Part shown: positions 38,601-51,804 of the stretch, piece by piece
How the letters are laid out: each line of letters opens with the position of its first letter
Position numbering within the stretch: position 1 is the stretch's first letter
Assembly (NCBI GenBank): GCA_032622095.1
Contig: CP136068.1
Coordinates: forward strand, 62,332,025 to 62,396,024
From: Siphonodentalium dalli
Taxonomy: Eukaryota; Mollusca; Scaphopoda; Gadilida; Siphonodentaliidae
DNA: 64,000 nucleotides
Direction: 5' to 3'
Program-made: the position numbers and the translations under genes
Notes under the pieces: generated by a model
The model's database searches: none
What the model was told of the DNA's origin: nothing
The model's input: the letters and a program-made list of their open reading frames with translations, nothing else

Positions 38601-39035
38601 CATGAAAACACATATAAATGCGCGCGAGAGCGCAAATGCACGTACACAGCCGCGCCAGAACTCGTGACTATATGCATGGTTATATACATATATATAAATG
38701 TTCATTTACATATATATGCTTATATTCATATACATACATTCACGTAGACATACACACACCAACACACACATATATGAATACATATGTAACGGTCAGGTAC
38801 CTATATATGCACGTTTATATGTGCATGTATATCTGATTAAATATTCACCAAGGCATATATGGAACATGGCTGTAAGATGAAGTAAAGGAAAATGGAATAA
38901 TTCGCATTGAGCTGAAGGGGGACGTTTTATGCTGTGTTAAAGAAAGGTTATGCTTTGTTAAGACGGTTATCTGAAGTGCAAGCGAGATAACTCCAAAGTT
39001 TGGATAATTGCGAAAGTTATATGGCATGAATATAC

Positions 39036-39058
39036 ATATATATATATATATATATATA
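39036..39058. repeat. (TA)n dinucleotide tract
   Basis: About eleven uninterrupted AT dinucleotides near the right edge of the insertion. Another short TA tract (39101-39114) forms the right junction with the satellite core. Confidence 0.85.
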
Positions 39059-39110
39059 GCCACATGCATATGTATATATACACCTATACACCTATACACA
39101 TGTATATATA

Positions 39111-42100
39111 TATATGAGTTCCTCCCAGTCCACTCTTATATGAGTTGCTGCCTGTCCACTATTATATGAGTCCCAGCCTGTCCACTTTTGTGTGAATTCC
39201 TGCATGTCCACTCTTATATGAGTTCTTCCCTGTCCACTCTTATATGAGTTCCTCCCTGTCCACTCTTATATGGGTTCCTCCCTGTCCACTCTTATATGAG
39301 TTCATGCCTGTCCACTCTTATATGAGTTGCTGCCTGTCCACTCTTATATAATTTCCTCCATGTCCACTCTTATATTAGTTCCTCCCTGCCCACTCTTATA
39401 TTAGTTCCTCCCTGTCCACTCATATATTAGTTCCTCCCTGTCCTCTCTTATATGAGATCCTCCCTGTCCACTCTTATATGAGTTGCTGAGTGTCCACTCT
39501 TATATCAGTTCCTGCCTGTCCACTCTTATATGAGTTCCTGCATGTCCACTCTTATATGAGTCCCAGCCTGTCACTCTTATATGAGTTCTTCCCTGTCCAC
39601 TCTTATATGAGTTCTTCCCTGTCAACTCTTATATGAGTTCCTCCCTGTCAACTCTTATGAGTTCCTCCCTGTACACTGCTATATGAGTTCCTGCCTGTCC
39701 ACTCTTATGAGTTCCTCCATTTCCACTCTTATGAGTTCCTACCTGTCCACTCTTATGAGTTCCTCCCTGTCCACTCTTATATGAGATCCTGCCTGTCCAC
39801 TCTTATATGAGTTCCAGCCTGTCCACTCTTATATGAGTTCCTGCCTGTCCACTCTTATATGAGTTCCTCCCTGTCCACTTTATATGAGTTCCTCCCTGTC
39901 CACTCTTATGTGAGTTCCTGCCTGTCCACTCTTATATGAGTTCCTCCCTGTCCACTCTTATATGAGTTGGACCTGTATACTCTTATATGAGTTCCTCCCT
40001 GTCCACTCTTATGAGTTGCTGACTGTCAACTCTTATATGAGTTCCTCCTTGTCCACTCTTATATGAGTTGCTGCCTGCCACTATTATATGAGTTCATCCA
40101 TGTCCACTCTTATATGAGTTTCTGTCTGTACACTCTTATATGAGTTCCTCCCTGTCCACTCTTATATGAGTTCCTGAGTGTCCACTCTTATATCAGTTCC
40201 TGCCTGTCCACTCTTATATGAGTTCCTCCCTGTCCACTCTTATATGAGTTGGACCTGTATACTCTTATATGAGTCCCAGCCTGTCACTCTTATATGAGTT
40301 CCTGCATGTCCACTCTTATATGAGTCCCAGCCTGTCACTCTTATATGAATTCCTGCATGTCCACTCTTATATAAGTTCTTCCCTGTCCACTCTTATATGA
40401 GTTCCTCCCTGTCAACTCTTATGAGTTCCTCCCCGTACACTGCTATACGAGTTCCTGCCTGTCCACTCTTATATGAGTTGCTGCCTGTCCACCCTTATAT
40501 GAGTTCCTCCCTGTCCACTCTTATATGAGTTCCTCCCTGTCCACTCTTATATAAGTTCCTCCCTGTCCACTCTTATATTAGTTCCTCCCTGTACACTCAT
40601 ATATTAATTCCTCCCTGTCCTCTCTTATATGAGTTCCTCCCTGTCCACTCTTATATGAGTTGCTGCCTGTCCACTCGTATATGAGTTCCAGCCTGTCCAC
40701 TCTTACGAGTTCCTCCATGTCCACTCTTATGAGTTCCTCCCTGTCCACTCTTATATGAGTTCCTGCCTGTCCACTCTTATGAGTTCCAGCCTGTCCACTC
40801 TTATGAGTTCCAGCCTGTCCACTCTTATATGAGTTCCTCCGTGTCCACTCTTATATTAGTTCCTCCCTGTCCACTCTTATATTAGTTTCTCCCTGTCCAC
40901 TCTTATATTAGTTCCTCCCTGTCCACTCTTATATTAGTTCCTCCCTGTCCACTCTTATATTAGTTCCTCCATGTACACTCATATATTAGTTCCTCCCTGT
41001 CCTCTCTTATGAGTTCCTCCCTGTACACTATTATATGAGTTGCTGTCTGTCAACTCGTATATGAGTTCCAGCCTGTCCACTCTTACGAGTTCCTCCATGT
41101 CCACTCTTATGAGTTCCTCCCTGTCCACTCTTATATGAGTTCCTGCCTGTCAACTCTTATGAGTTCCAGCCTGTCCACTCTTATGAGTTCCAGCCTGTCC
41201 ACTCTTATATGAGTTCCTCCCTGTCCACTCTTATATTAGTTCCTCCCTGTCCACTCTTATATTAGTTTCTCCCTGTCCACTCTTATATTAGTTCCTCCCT
41301 GTCCACTCTTATATTAGTTCCTCCCTGTCCACTCTTATATTAGTTCCTCCATGTACACTCATATATTAGTTCCTCCCTGTCCTCTCTTATGAGTTCCTCC
41401 CTGTACACTATTATATGAGTTGCTGTCTGTCAACTCGTATATGAGTTCCAGCCAGTCCACTCGTATATGAGTTCCAGCCTGTCCACTCTTATATGAGTTC
41501 CTGCCTGTCCACTCGTATATGAGTTCCTCCATGTCCACTCTTATGAGTTCCTACCTGTCCACTCTTATGAGTTCCTCCCTGTCCACTCTTATATGAGTTC
41601 CTGCCTGTCCACTCTTATATGATTTCCAGCCTGTCCACTCTTATATGAGTTCCTGCCTGTCCACTCTTATATGAGTTCCTCCCTGTCCACTTTATATGAG
41701 TTCCTCCCTGTCCACTCTTATGTGAGTTCCTGCCTGTCCACTCTTATATGAGTTCCTCCTTGTCCACTCTTATATGAGTTCCTCCCTGTCCATTCTTTTA
41801 TGAGTTTCCCTGTCCACTCAAATATGAGTTCCTCCCTGACCACTCTTATATGTGTTCCTGCCTGTCCACTCTTATATGAGTTGCTCCCTGTCCATTCTTT
41901 TATGAGTTTCTCCCTGTCCACTCAAATACGAGTTCCTCCCTGACCACTCTTATATGAGTTCCTCACTGACCACTCTTATGTGTTCCTGCCTGTCCACTCT
42001 TATATGAGTTCTTGCCTGTCCACTCTTATATGAGTTCCTGCCTGTCCACTGTTATATGGGTTCCTCCCTGTCCACTCATATATGAGTTCCTCCCTGTCCA

Positions 42101-44014
42101 CTCTTATATGAGTTCCTCCCTGTCCACTCTTATATGAGTTCCTCCCTGTCCACTCTTATATGAGTTCCTCCCTGTCCACTCTTATATGAGTTCCTCCCTG
42201 TCCACTCTTATGAGTTCCTCCCTGTCCACTCTAATATGAGTTCCTCCCTGTCCATCTTATATGAGTTCCTCCCTGTCCACTCTAATATGAGTTCCTCCCT
42301 GTCCACTCTAATATGAGTTCCTGCATGTCCACTCGCATATGAGTTCCTGCCTGTTCACTCTTATATGAGTTCCTGCTTGTCCACTCTTATATGAGTTCCT
42401 CTCTGTCCACTCTTATATGAGTTCCTCCCTGTCCACTCTTATATGAGTTCCTCCCTGTCCACTCTTATATGAGTTCCTGCGTGTCCACTCTTATATGAGT
42501 TCATGCGTGTCCACTCTTATATGAGTTGCTGCCTGTCCACTCGTATATGAGATCCAGCCTGTCCACTCTTATGAGTTCCTCCATGTCCACTCTTATGAGT
42601 TCATCCCTGTCCACTCATATATGAGTTCCTGCCTGTCCACTCTTATGAGTTCCAGCCTGTCCACTCTTATGAGTTCCAGCCTGTCCACTCTTATATGAGT
42701 TCCACCCTGTCCACTCTTATATTAGTTCCTCCCTGTCCACTCTTATATTAGTTCCTCCCTGTCCACTCTTATATTAGTTCCTCCCTGTCCACTCTTATAT
42801 TAGTTCCTCCATGTACACTCATATATTAGTTCCTCTCTGTCCTCTCTTATGAGTTCCTCCCTGTCCACTATTATATGAGTTGCTGCCTGTCCACTCGTAT
42901 ATGAGTTCCAGCCTGTCCACTCGTATATGAGTTCCAGCCTGTCCACTCTTATATGAGTTCCTGCCTGTCCACTCTTATGTGGGTTCCTCCCTGTCCACTC
43001 TTATATGAGTTCCTCCCTGTCCACTCTTATATGAGTTCCTCCCTGTCCACTCTTATATGAGTTCCTACCTGTCCACTCTTATATGAGTTCCTCCCTGTCC
43101 ACTCTTATATTAGTTCCTCCCTGTACACTCATATATTAGTTCCTCTATGTCCTCTCTTATATGAGTTCCTCCCTGTCCACTCTTATATGAGTTGCTGCCT
43201 GTCCACTCTTATATTAGTTCCTCCCTGTCCACTCTTATATTAGTTCCTCCCAGTCCACTCTTATATTAGTTCCTCCCTGTCCACTCTTATATTAGTTCCT
43301 CCATGTACACTCATATATTAGTTCCTCCCTGTCCTCTCTTATGAGTTCCTCCCAGTCCACTATTATATGAGTTGCTGCCTGTCCATTCGTATATGAGTTC
43401 CAGCCTGTCCACTCGTATATGAGTTCCAGCCTGTCCACTCTTATATGAGTTCCTGCCTGTCCACTCTTAAGAGTTCCTCCATGTCCACTCCTATGAGTTC
43501 CTCCCTGTCCACTCTTATGAGTACCTCCCTGTCCACTCTTATGAGTTCCTCCCTGTCCACTCTTATATGAGTTCTTCCCTGTCCACTCTTTTATGAGTTC
43601 CTGCCTGTCCACTCTTATATGAGTTCCAGCCTGTCCACTCTTATATGAGTTCCTGCCTGTCCACTCTTATATGAGTTCCTCCCTGTCCACTTTATATGAG
43701 TTCCTCCCTGTCCACTCTTATATGAGTTCCTGCCTGTCCACTCTTATATGAGTTTCCCCTTGTCCACTCTTATATGAGTTGCTCCCTGTCCATTCTTTTA
43801 TGTGTTTCTCCCTGTCCACTCAAATATGAGTTCCTCCCTGACCACTCTTATATGTGTTCCTGCCTGTCCACTCTTATATGAGTTCCTCCCAGTCCACTCT
43901 TATGAGTTCCTCCCTGTCCACTCTTATATGAGTTTCTCCATGTCCACTCTTATATGAGTTCCTCCCTGACCACTCTTATATGAGTTCATGCCTGTCCACT
44001 CTTATATGAGTTCC
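39111..44014. repeat. 26-bp satellite array, 39.1-44.0 kb
   Basis: Same unit and orientation as elsewhere. It contains a local duplication: 40685-41040 and 41080-41430 share the rare CTTACGAG unit, the TTTCTCC unit in the TATTAG run, and GTCTGTCAACTCG, offset about 390 bp. The left part (39120-40700) carries TATATTAAT (40608) and GGACCTGTATAC units like 15-21 kb. I see no gene. Confidence 0.96.
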
Positions 44015-44147
44015 TGGGGGTAGCAGGAAGACAGCCCGATAGGGCTAGGCTAACCCCCAACAATATACAACATTACCTTTTATGTGTTACTTCCATTGTA
44101 TTATTCATGTGTATATTGTAAATAAATTATCCTATCCTATCCTATCC
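44015..44147 (+). mobile_element. 133-bp 5'-truncated retroposon 3' end with (TATCC)4 tail
   Basis: Non-satellite insert between GAGTTCC and CCCTGTCTAC. Other copies of this unit (for example near 47874) give the empty site. It begins with a strong nested hairpin: TGGGGG/CCCCCA outer arms (44015-44020, 44054-44059), TAGC/GCTA (44021-44024, 44049-44052), AGCCC/GGGCT inner arms (44033-44037, 44042-44046). AT-rich sequence, AATAAA (44121-44126) and TATCC repeated four times (44128-44147) follow. A 3' hairpin plus a short tandem tail is typical of LINEs, or SINEs borrowing a LINE tail, inserted by target-primed reverse transcription. Its tail and hairpin differ from those of the 4.1 kb LINE, so it belongs to another family. 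Confidence 0.75.
44121..44126 (+). terminator. AATAAA upstream of the (TATCC)4 tail
   Basis: Sits 1 bp before the tail repeats of the small insertion. It may be a polyadenylation-like signal or simply part of the conserved 3' end. Confidence 0.35.
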
Positions 44148-47100
44148 CCCTGTCTACTCTTATGAGTTCCTCCCTGTCCACTCTTATGAGTTCCCCTGTC
44201 CACTCTTATATGAGTTCCTCCCTGTCCAATCTTATATGAGTTGCTGCCTGCCACTCTTATATGAGTTCATCCATGTCCACTCTTATATGAGTTGATGTCT
44301 GTCCACTCTTATATGAGTTCCTCCCTGTCCTCTCTTATGAGTTGCTGACTGTCCACTCTTTTATGAGTTCCTCCTTGTCCACTCTTATATGAGTTCCTCC
44401 CTGTCAACTCAAATATGAGTTCCTCCCTGACCACTCTTATATGTGTTCCTGACTGTCCACTCTTATATGAGTTCCTCCCAGTCCACTCTTATGAGTTCCT
44501 CCTTGTCCACTCTTATATGAGTTTCTCCATGTCCACTCTTATATGAGTTCCTCCCTGACCACTCTTGTATGAGTTCCTCCCTGTCCACTCTTATATGAGT
44601 TCCCCTGTCCACTCTTGTATGAGTTCCTCCCTGTCCACTCTTATATGAGTTCCCCTGTCCACTCTTATATGAGTTCCTCATTTCCACTCTTATATGAGTT
44701 CCTCCCAGTCCACTCTTATATGAGTTGCTGCCTGTCCACTATTATATGAGTCCCAGCCTGTCCACTCTTATATGAATTCCTGCATGTCCACTCTTATATG
44801 AGTTCTTCCCTGTCCACTCTTATATGAGTTCCTCCCTGTCAACTCGTATGAGTTCCTCCCTGTACACTGCTATATGAGTTCCTGCCTGTCCACTCTTATA
44901 TGAGTTCCTGCCTGTCCACTCTTATATGAGTTCCTGCCTGTCCACTCTTATATGGGTTCCTCCCTGTCCACTCTTATATGAGTTCCTCCCTGTCCACTCT
45001 TATATGAGTTCCTCCCTGTCCACTCTTATATGAGTTACTCCCTGTCCACTCTTATATGAGTTCCTCCCTGTCCACTCTTATGAGTTCCTCCCTGTCCACT
45101 CTTATATGAGTTTCTCCATGTCCACTCTTATATGAGTTACTCCCTGACCACTCTTATATGAGTTCATGCCTGTCCACTCTTATATGAGTTCCCCCTGTCT
45201 ACTCTTATGAGTTCCTCCCTGTCCACTCTTATGAGTTCCCCTGTCCACTCTTATATGAGTTCCTCCCTGTCCAATCTTATATGAGTTGCTGCCTGCCACT
45301 CTTATATGAGTTCATCCATGTCCACTCTTATATGAGTTGATGTCTGTCCACTCTTATATGAGTTCCTCCCTGTCCACTCTTATGAGTTGCTGACTGTCCA
45401 CTCTTATATGAGTTCCTCCTTGTCCACTCTTATATGAGTTCCTCCCTGTCAACTCAAATATGAGTTCCTCCCTGACCACTCTTATATGTGTTCCTGTCTG
45501 TCCACTCTTATATGAGTTCCTCCCAGTCCACTCTTATGAGTTCCTCCTTGTCCACTCTTATATGAGTTTCTCCATGTCCACTCTTATATGAGTTCCTCCC
45601 TGACCACTCTTATATGAGTTCCTCCCTGTCCACTCTTATATGAGTTCCCCTGTCCACTCTTATATGAGTTCCTCCCTGTCCACTCTTATATGAGTTCCCC
45701 TGTCCACTCTTATATGTGTTCCTCATTTCCACTCTTATATGAGTTCCTCCCAGTCCACTCTTATATGAGTTGCTGCCTGTCCACTATTATATGAGTCCCA
45801 GCCTGTCCACTCTTATATGAATTCCTGCATGTCCACTCTTATATGAGTTCTTCCCTGTCCACTCTTATATGAGTTCCTCCCTGTCAACTCGTATGAGTTC
45901 CTCCCTGTACACTGCTATATGAGTTCCTGCCTGTCCACTCTTATATGAGTTCCTGCCTGTCCACTCTTATATGAGTTCATGCCTGTCCACTCTTATATGG
46001 GTTCCTCCCTGTCCACTCTTATATGAGTTCCTCCCTGTCCACTCTTATATGAGTTCCTCCCTGTCCACTCTTATATGAGTTCCTCCCTGTCCACTCTTAT
46101 ATGAGTTCCTCCCAGTCCACTCTTATATTAGTTCCTCCCTGTACACTCATATATTAGTTCCTCCCTGTCCTCTCTTATATGAGTTCCTCCCTGTCCACAC
46201 TTATATGAGTTGCTACCTGTCCACTCGTATATGAGTTCCAGCCTGTCCACTCTTATGAGTTCCTCCATGTCCACTCTTATGAGTTCCTCCCTGTCCACTC
46301 TTATATGAGTTCCTGCCTGTCCACTCTTATGAGTTCCAGCCTGTCCACTCTTATATGAGTTCCTCATTTCCACTGTTATATGAGTTCCTCCCAGTCCACT
46401 CTTATATGAGTTGCTGCCTGTCCACTATTATATGAGTCCCAGCCTGTCCACTCTTATATGAATTCCTGCATGTCCACTCTTATATGAGTTCTTCCCTGTC
46501 CACTCTTATATGAGTTCCTCCCTGTCAACTCTTATGAGTTCCTACCTGTACACTGCTATATGAGTTCCTGCCTGTCCACTCTTATATGAGTTCCTGCCTG
46601 TCCACTCTTATATGAGTTCCTGCCTGTCCACTCTTATATGGGTTCCTCCCTGTCCACTCTTATATGAGTTCCTCCCTGTCCACTCTTATATGAGTTCCTC
46701 CCTGTCCACTCTTATAAGAGTTCCTCCCTGTCCACTCTTATATGAGTTCCTCCCTTTCCACTCTTATATTAGTTCCTCCCTGTACACTCATATATTAGTT
46801 CCTCTATGTCCTCTCTTATATGAGTTCCTCCCTGTCCACTCTTATATGAGTTGCTGCCTGTCCACTCGTATATGAGTTCCAGCCTTCCACTCTTATGAGT
46901 TCCTCCATGTCCACTCTTATGAGTTCCTCCCTGTCCACTCTTATATGAGTTCCTGCCTGTCCAGTCTTATGAGTTCCAGCCTGTCCTCTCTTATGAGTTC
47001 CAGCCTGTCCACTCTTATATGAGTTCCTCCCTGTCCACTCTTATATTAGTTCCTCCCTGTCCACTATTATATTAGTTCCTCCCTGTCCACTCTTATATTA

Positions 47101-48020
47101 GTTCCTCCCTGTCCACTCTTATATTAGTTCCTCCCTGTCCACTCTTATACTAGTTCCTCCCTGTCCACTCTTATATTAGTTCCCCCATGTACACTCATAT
47201 ATTAGTTCCTCCCTGTCCTCTCTTATGAGTTCCTCCCTGTCCACTATTATATGAGTTGCTGCCTGTCCACTCGTATATGAGTTCCAGCCTGTCCACTCGT
47301 ATATGAATTCCAGCCTGTCCACTCTTATATGAGTTCCTGCCTGTCCACTCTTATATGAGTTCCTGCCTGTCCACTCTTGTGAGTTCCTCCATGTCCACTC
47401 TTATGAGTACCTCCCTGTCCACTCTTATGAGTTCCTCCCTGTCCACTCTTATATGAGTTCCTGCCTGTCCATTCTTATATGAATTCCAGCCTGTCCACTC
47501 TTATATGAGTTCCTGCCTGTCCACTCTTATATGAGTTCCTCCCTGTCCACTTTATATGAGTTCCTCCCTGTCCACTCTTATATGAGTTCCTGCCTGTCCA
47601 CTCTTATATGAGTTCCCCCTTGTCCACTCTTATATGAGTTGCTCCCTGTCCATTCTTTTATGAGTTTCTCCCTATCCACTCAAATATGAGTTCCTCCCTG
47701 ACCACTCTTATATGTGTTCCTGCCTGTCCACTCTTATATGAGTTCCTCCCAGTCCACTCTTATGAGTTCCTCCCTGTCCACTCTTATATGAGTTTCTCCA
47801 TGTCCACTCTTATATGAGTTCCTCCCTGACCACTCTTATATGAGTTCCTGCCTGTCCACTCTTATATGAGTTCCCCCTGTCTACTCTTATGAGTTCCTCC
47901 CTGTCCACTCTTATATGAGTTCCCCCTGTCCACTCTTATATGAGTTCCTCCATGTCCACTCTTATATGAGTTCCTCCATGTCCACCCTTATATGAGTTCC
48001 TCCCTGTCCAATCTTATATG

Positions 48021-51000
48021 CGTTGCTGCCTGCCACTCTTATATGAGTTCATCCATGTCCACTCTTATATGAGTTGTTGTCTGTCCACTCTTATATGAGT
48101 TCCTCCCTGTCCACTCTTATATGAGTTCCTCCCTGTCCACTCTTATATGAGTTCCTACCTGTCCACTCTTATGAGTTCCTCCCTGTCCACTCTTATATGA
48201 GTTTCTCCATGTCCACTCTTATATGAGTTCCTCCCTGACCACTCTTATATGAGTTCATGCCTGTCCACTCTTATATGAGTTCCCCCTGTCTACTCTTATG
48301 AGTTCCTCCCTGTCCACTCTTATGAGTTCCCCTGTCCACTCTTATATGATTTCCTCCCTGTCCAATCTTATATGAGTTGCTGCCTGCCACTCTTATATGA
48401 GTTCATCCATGTCCACTCTTATATGAGTTGATGTCTGTCCACTCTTATATGAGTTCCTCCTTGTCCACTCTTATATTAGTTCCTCCCTGTCAACTCAAAT
48501 ATGAGTTCCTCCCTGACCACTCTTATATGTGTTCCTGCCTGTCCACTCTTATATGAGTTCCTCCCAGTCCACTCTTATGAGTTCCTCCTTGTCCACTCTT
48601 ATATGAGTTTCTCCATGTCCACTCTTATATGAGTTCCTCCCTGACCACTCTTATATGAGTTCCTCCCTGTCCACTCTTATATGAGTTCCCCTGTCCACTC
48701 TTATATGAGTTCCCCTGTCCACTCTTATATGAGTTCCTCATTTCCACTCTTATATGAGTTCCTCCCAGTCCACTCTTATATGAGTTGCTGCCTGTCCACT
48801 ATTATATGAGTCCCAGCCTGTCCACTCTTATATGAATTCCTGCATGTCCTCTCTTATATGAGTTCTTCCCTGTCCACTCTTATATGAGTTCCTCCCTGTC
48901 AACTCGTATGAGTTCCTCCCTGTACACTGCTATATGAGTTCCTGCCTGTCCACTCTTATATGAGTTCCTGCCTGTCCACTCTTATATGAGTTCCTGCCTG
49001 TCCACTCTTATATGGGTTCCTCCCTGTCCACTCTTATATGAATTCCTCCCTGTCCACTCTTATATGAGTTCCTCCCTGTCCACTCTTATATGAGTTCCTC
49101 CCCGTCCACTCTTATATGAGTTCCTCCCTGTCCACTCTTATATTAGTTCCTCCCTGTACACTCATATATTAGTTCGTCCCTGTCCTCTCTTATATGAGTT
49201 CCTCCCTGTCCACTCTTATATGAGTTGCTACCTGTCCACTCGTATATGAGTTCCAGCCTGTCCACTCTTATGAGTTCCTCCATGTCCACTCTTATGAGTT
49301 CCTCCCTGTCCACTCTTATATGAGTTCCTGCCTGTCCACTCTTATGAGTTCCAGCCTGTCCACTCTTATATGAGTTCCTCATTTCCACTCTTATATGAGT
49401 TCCTCCCAGTCCACTCTTATATGAGTTGCTGCCTGTCCACTATTATATGAGTCCAAGCCTGTCCACTCTTATATGAATTCCTGCATGTCCACTCTTATAT
49501 GAGTTCTTCCCGGTCCACTCTTATATGAGTTCCTCCCTGTCAACTCTTATGAGTTCCTACCTGTACACTGCTATATGAGTTCCTGCCTGTCCACTATTAT
49601 ATGAGTCCCAGCCTGTCCACTCTTATATGAATTCCTGCATGTCCACTCTTATATGAGTTCTTCCCTGTCCACTCTTATATGAGTTCCTCCCTGTCAACTC
49701 GTATGAGTTCCTCCCTGTACACTGCTATATGAGTTCCTGCCTGTCCACTCTTAAATGAGTTCCTGCCTGTCCACTCTTATATGAGTTCCTGCCTGTCCAC
49801 TCTTATATGGGTTCCTCCCTGTCCACTCTTATATGAGTTCCTCCCTGTCCACTCTTATATGAGTTCCTCCCTGTCCACTCTTATATGAGTTCCTCCCTGT
49901 CCACTCTTATATGAGTTCCTCCCTGTCCACTCTTATATTAGTTCCTCCCTGTACACTCATATATTAGTTCCTCCCTGTCCTCTCTTATATGAGTTCCTCC
50001 CTGTCCACTCTTATATGAGTTGCTACCTGTCCACTCGTATATGAGTTCCAGCCTGTCCACTCTTATAAGTTCCTCCATGTCCACTCTTATGAGTTCCTCC
50101 CTGTCCACTCTTATATGAGTTCCTGCCTGTCCACTCTTATGAGTTCCAGCCTGTCCACTCTTATATGAGTTCCTCATTTCCACTCTTATATGAGTTCCTC
50201 CCAGTCCACTCTTATATGAGTTGCTGCCTGTCCACTATTATATGAGTCCCAGCCTGTCCACTCTTATATGAATTCCTGCATGTCCACTCTTATATGAGTT
50301 CTTCCCTGTCCACTCTTATATGAGTTCCTCCCTGTCAACTCTTATGAGTTCCTACCTGTACACTGCTATATGAGTTCCTGCCTGTCCACTCTTATATGAG
50401 TTCCTGCCTGTCCACTCTTATATGAGTTCCTGCCTGTCCACTCTTATATGAGTTCCTCCCTGTCCACTCTTATATGAGTTCTTCCCTGTCCACTCTTATA
50501 TGAGTTCCTCCCTGTCCACTCTTATATGAGTTCCTCCCTGTCCACTCTTATATGAGTTCCTCCCTGTCCACTCTTATATTAGTTCCTCCCTGTACACTCA
50601 TATATTAGTTCCTCTATGTCCTCTCTTATATGAGTTCCTCCCTGTCCACTCTTATATGAGTTGCTGCCTGTCCACTCGTATATGAGTTCCAGCCTTCCAC
50701 TCTTATGAGTTCCTCCATGTCCACTCTTATGAGTTCCTCCCTGTCCACTCTTATATGAGTTCCTGCCTGTCCAGTCTTATGAGTTCCAGCCTGTCCACTC
50801 TTATGAGTTCCAGCATGTCCACTCTTATATGAGTTCCTCCCTGTCCACTCTTATATTAGTTCCTCCCTGTCCACTATTATATTAGTTCCTCCCTGTCCAC
50901 TCTTATATTAGTTCCTCCCTGTCCACTCTTATATTAGTTCCTCCCTGTTCACTCTTATACTAGTTCCTCCCTGTCCACTCTTATATTAGTTCCTCCATGT

Positions 51001-51804
51001 ACACTCATATATTAGTTCCTCCCTGTCCTCTCTTATGAGTTCCTCCCTGTCCACTATTATATGAGTTGCTGCCTGTCCACTCGTATATGAGTTCCAGCCT
51101 GTCCACTCGTATATGAGATCCAGCCTGTCCACTCTTATATGAGTTCCTGCCTGTCCACTCTTATATGAGTTCCTGCCTGTCCACTCTTGTGAGTTCCTCC
51201 ATGTCCACTCTTATGAGTACCTCCCTGTCCACTCTTATGAGTTCCTGCCTGTCCACTCTTATATGAGTTCCAGCCTGTCCACTCTTATATGAGTTCCTGC
51301 CTGTCCACTCTTATATGAGTTCCTCCCTGTCCACTTTATATGAGTTCCTCCCTGTCCACTCTTATATGAGTTCCTGCCTGTCCACTCTTATATGAGTTCC
51401 CCCTTGTCCACTCTTATATGAGTTGCTCCCTGTCCATTCTTTTATGAGTTTCTCCCTGTCCACTCAAATATGAGTTCCTCCCTGACCACTCTTATATGTG
51501 TTCCTGCCTGTCCACTCTTATATGAGTTCCTCACAGTCCACTCTTATGAGTTCCTCCCTGTCCACTCTTATATGAGTTTCTCCATGTCCACTCTTATATG
51601 AGTTCCTCCCTGACCACTCTTATATGAGTTCCTGCCTGTCCACTCTTATATGAGTTCCCCCTGTCTACTCTTATGAGTTCCTCCCTGTCCACTCTTATAT
51701 GAGTTCCCCCTGTCCACCCTTATATGAGTTCCTCCATGTCCACTCTTATATGAGTTCCTCCATGTCCACCCTTATATGAGTTCCTCCCTGTCCAATCTTA
51801 TATG
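48021..51804. repeat. ~3.8 kb higher-order repeat, copy 1
   Basis: Period set by the TATGCG unit (48021 to 51805, 3784 bp) and confirmed by the GATGTCTG unit (48427 to 52210, 3783 bp). It contains a nested ~795-bp duplication (GCTACC units at 49226 and 50021), which is why it is longer than the next copy. Confidence 0.75.

Larger units (their letters stand above)
38283..39110 (-). mobile_element. 828-bp AT/CA-rich insertion, probable retroposon or genomic fragment
   Basis: Satellite stops in CACTTTTATAT and resumes in TATATGAGTTCC. Removing the segment restores one normal unit, so it is an insertion at the TATAT of the core. Minus-strand reading gives GGAGGAATAAAG then (AT)n at the left edge, which looks like a retroposon 3' end. 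The body has a CACA/CATA microsatellite (about 38505-38565), a GC-rich patch with GCGCGCGAGAGCGC (about 38621-38634), a unique-looking stretch (about 38840-39035) and (TA)n at 39036-39058. I recognise no protein domain, and the open frames here are low-complexity. It could instead be ordinary spacer DNA captured in the array. Its composition differs sharply from the satellite. Confidence 0.6.

Noticed and set aside
38215-39099. Several 60-97-codon frames on both strands in the AT/CA-rich insertion
   Set aside because: They overlap in many frames and encode low-complexity YIY/HTHT-type peptides produced by CA/TA microsatellite sequence.
43292-43612. 106-codon minus-strand open frame within the satellite, the longest of the array frames
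   Set aside because: It is the satellite read through variant units that happen to lack the usual stop. The predicted peptide is a tandem repeat (RVDREELI, SGQGGTH, EWTG), with no promoter, domain or non-repeat sequence.
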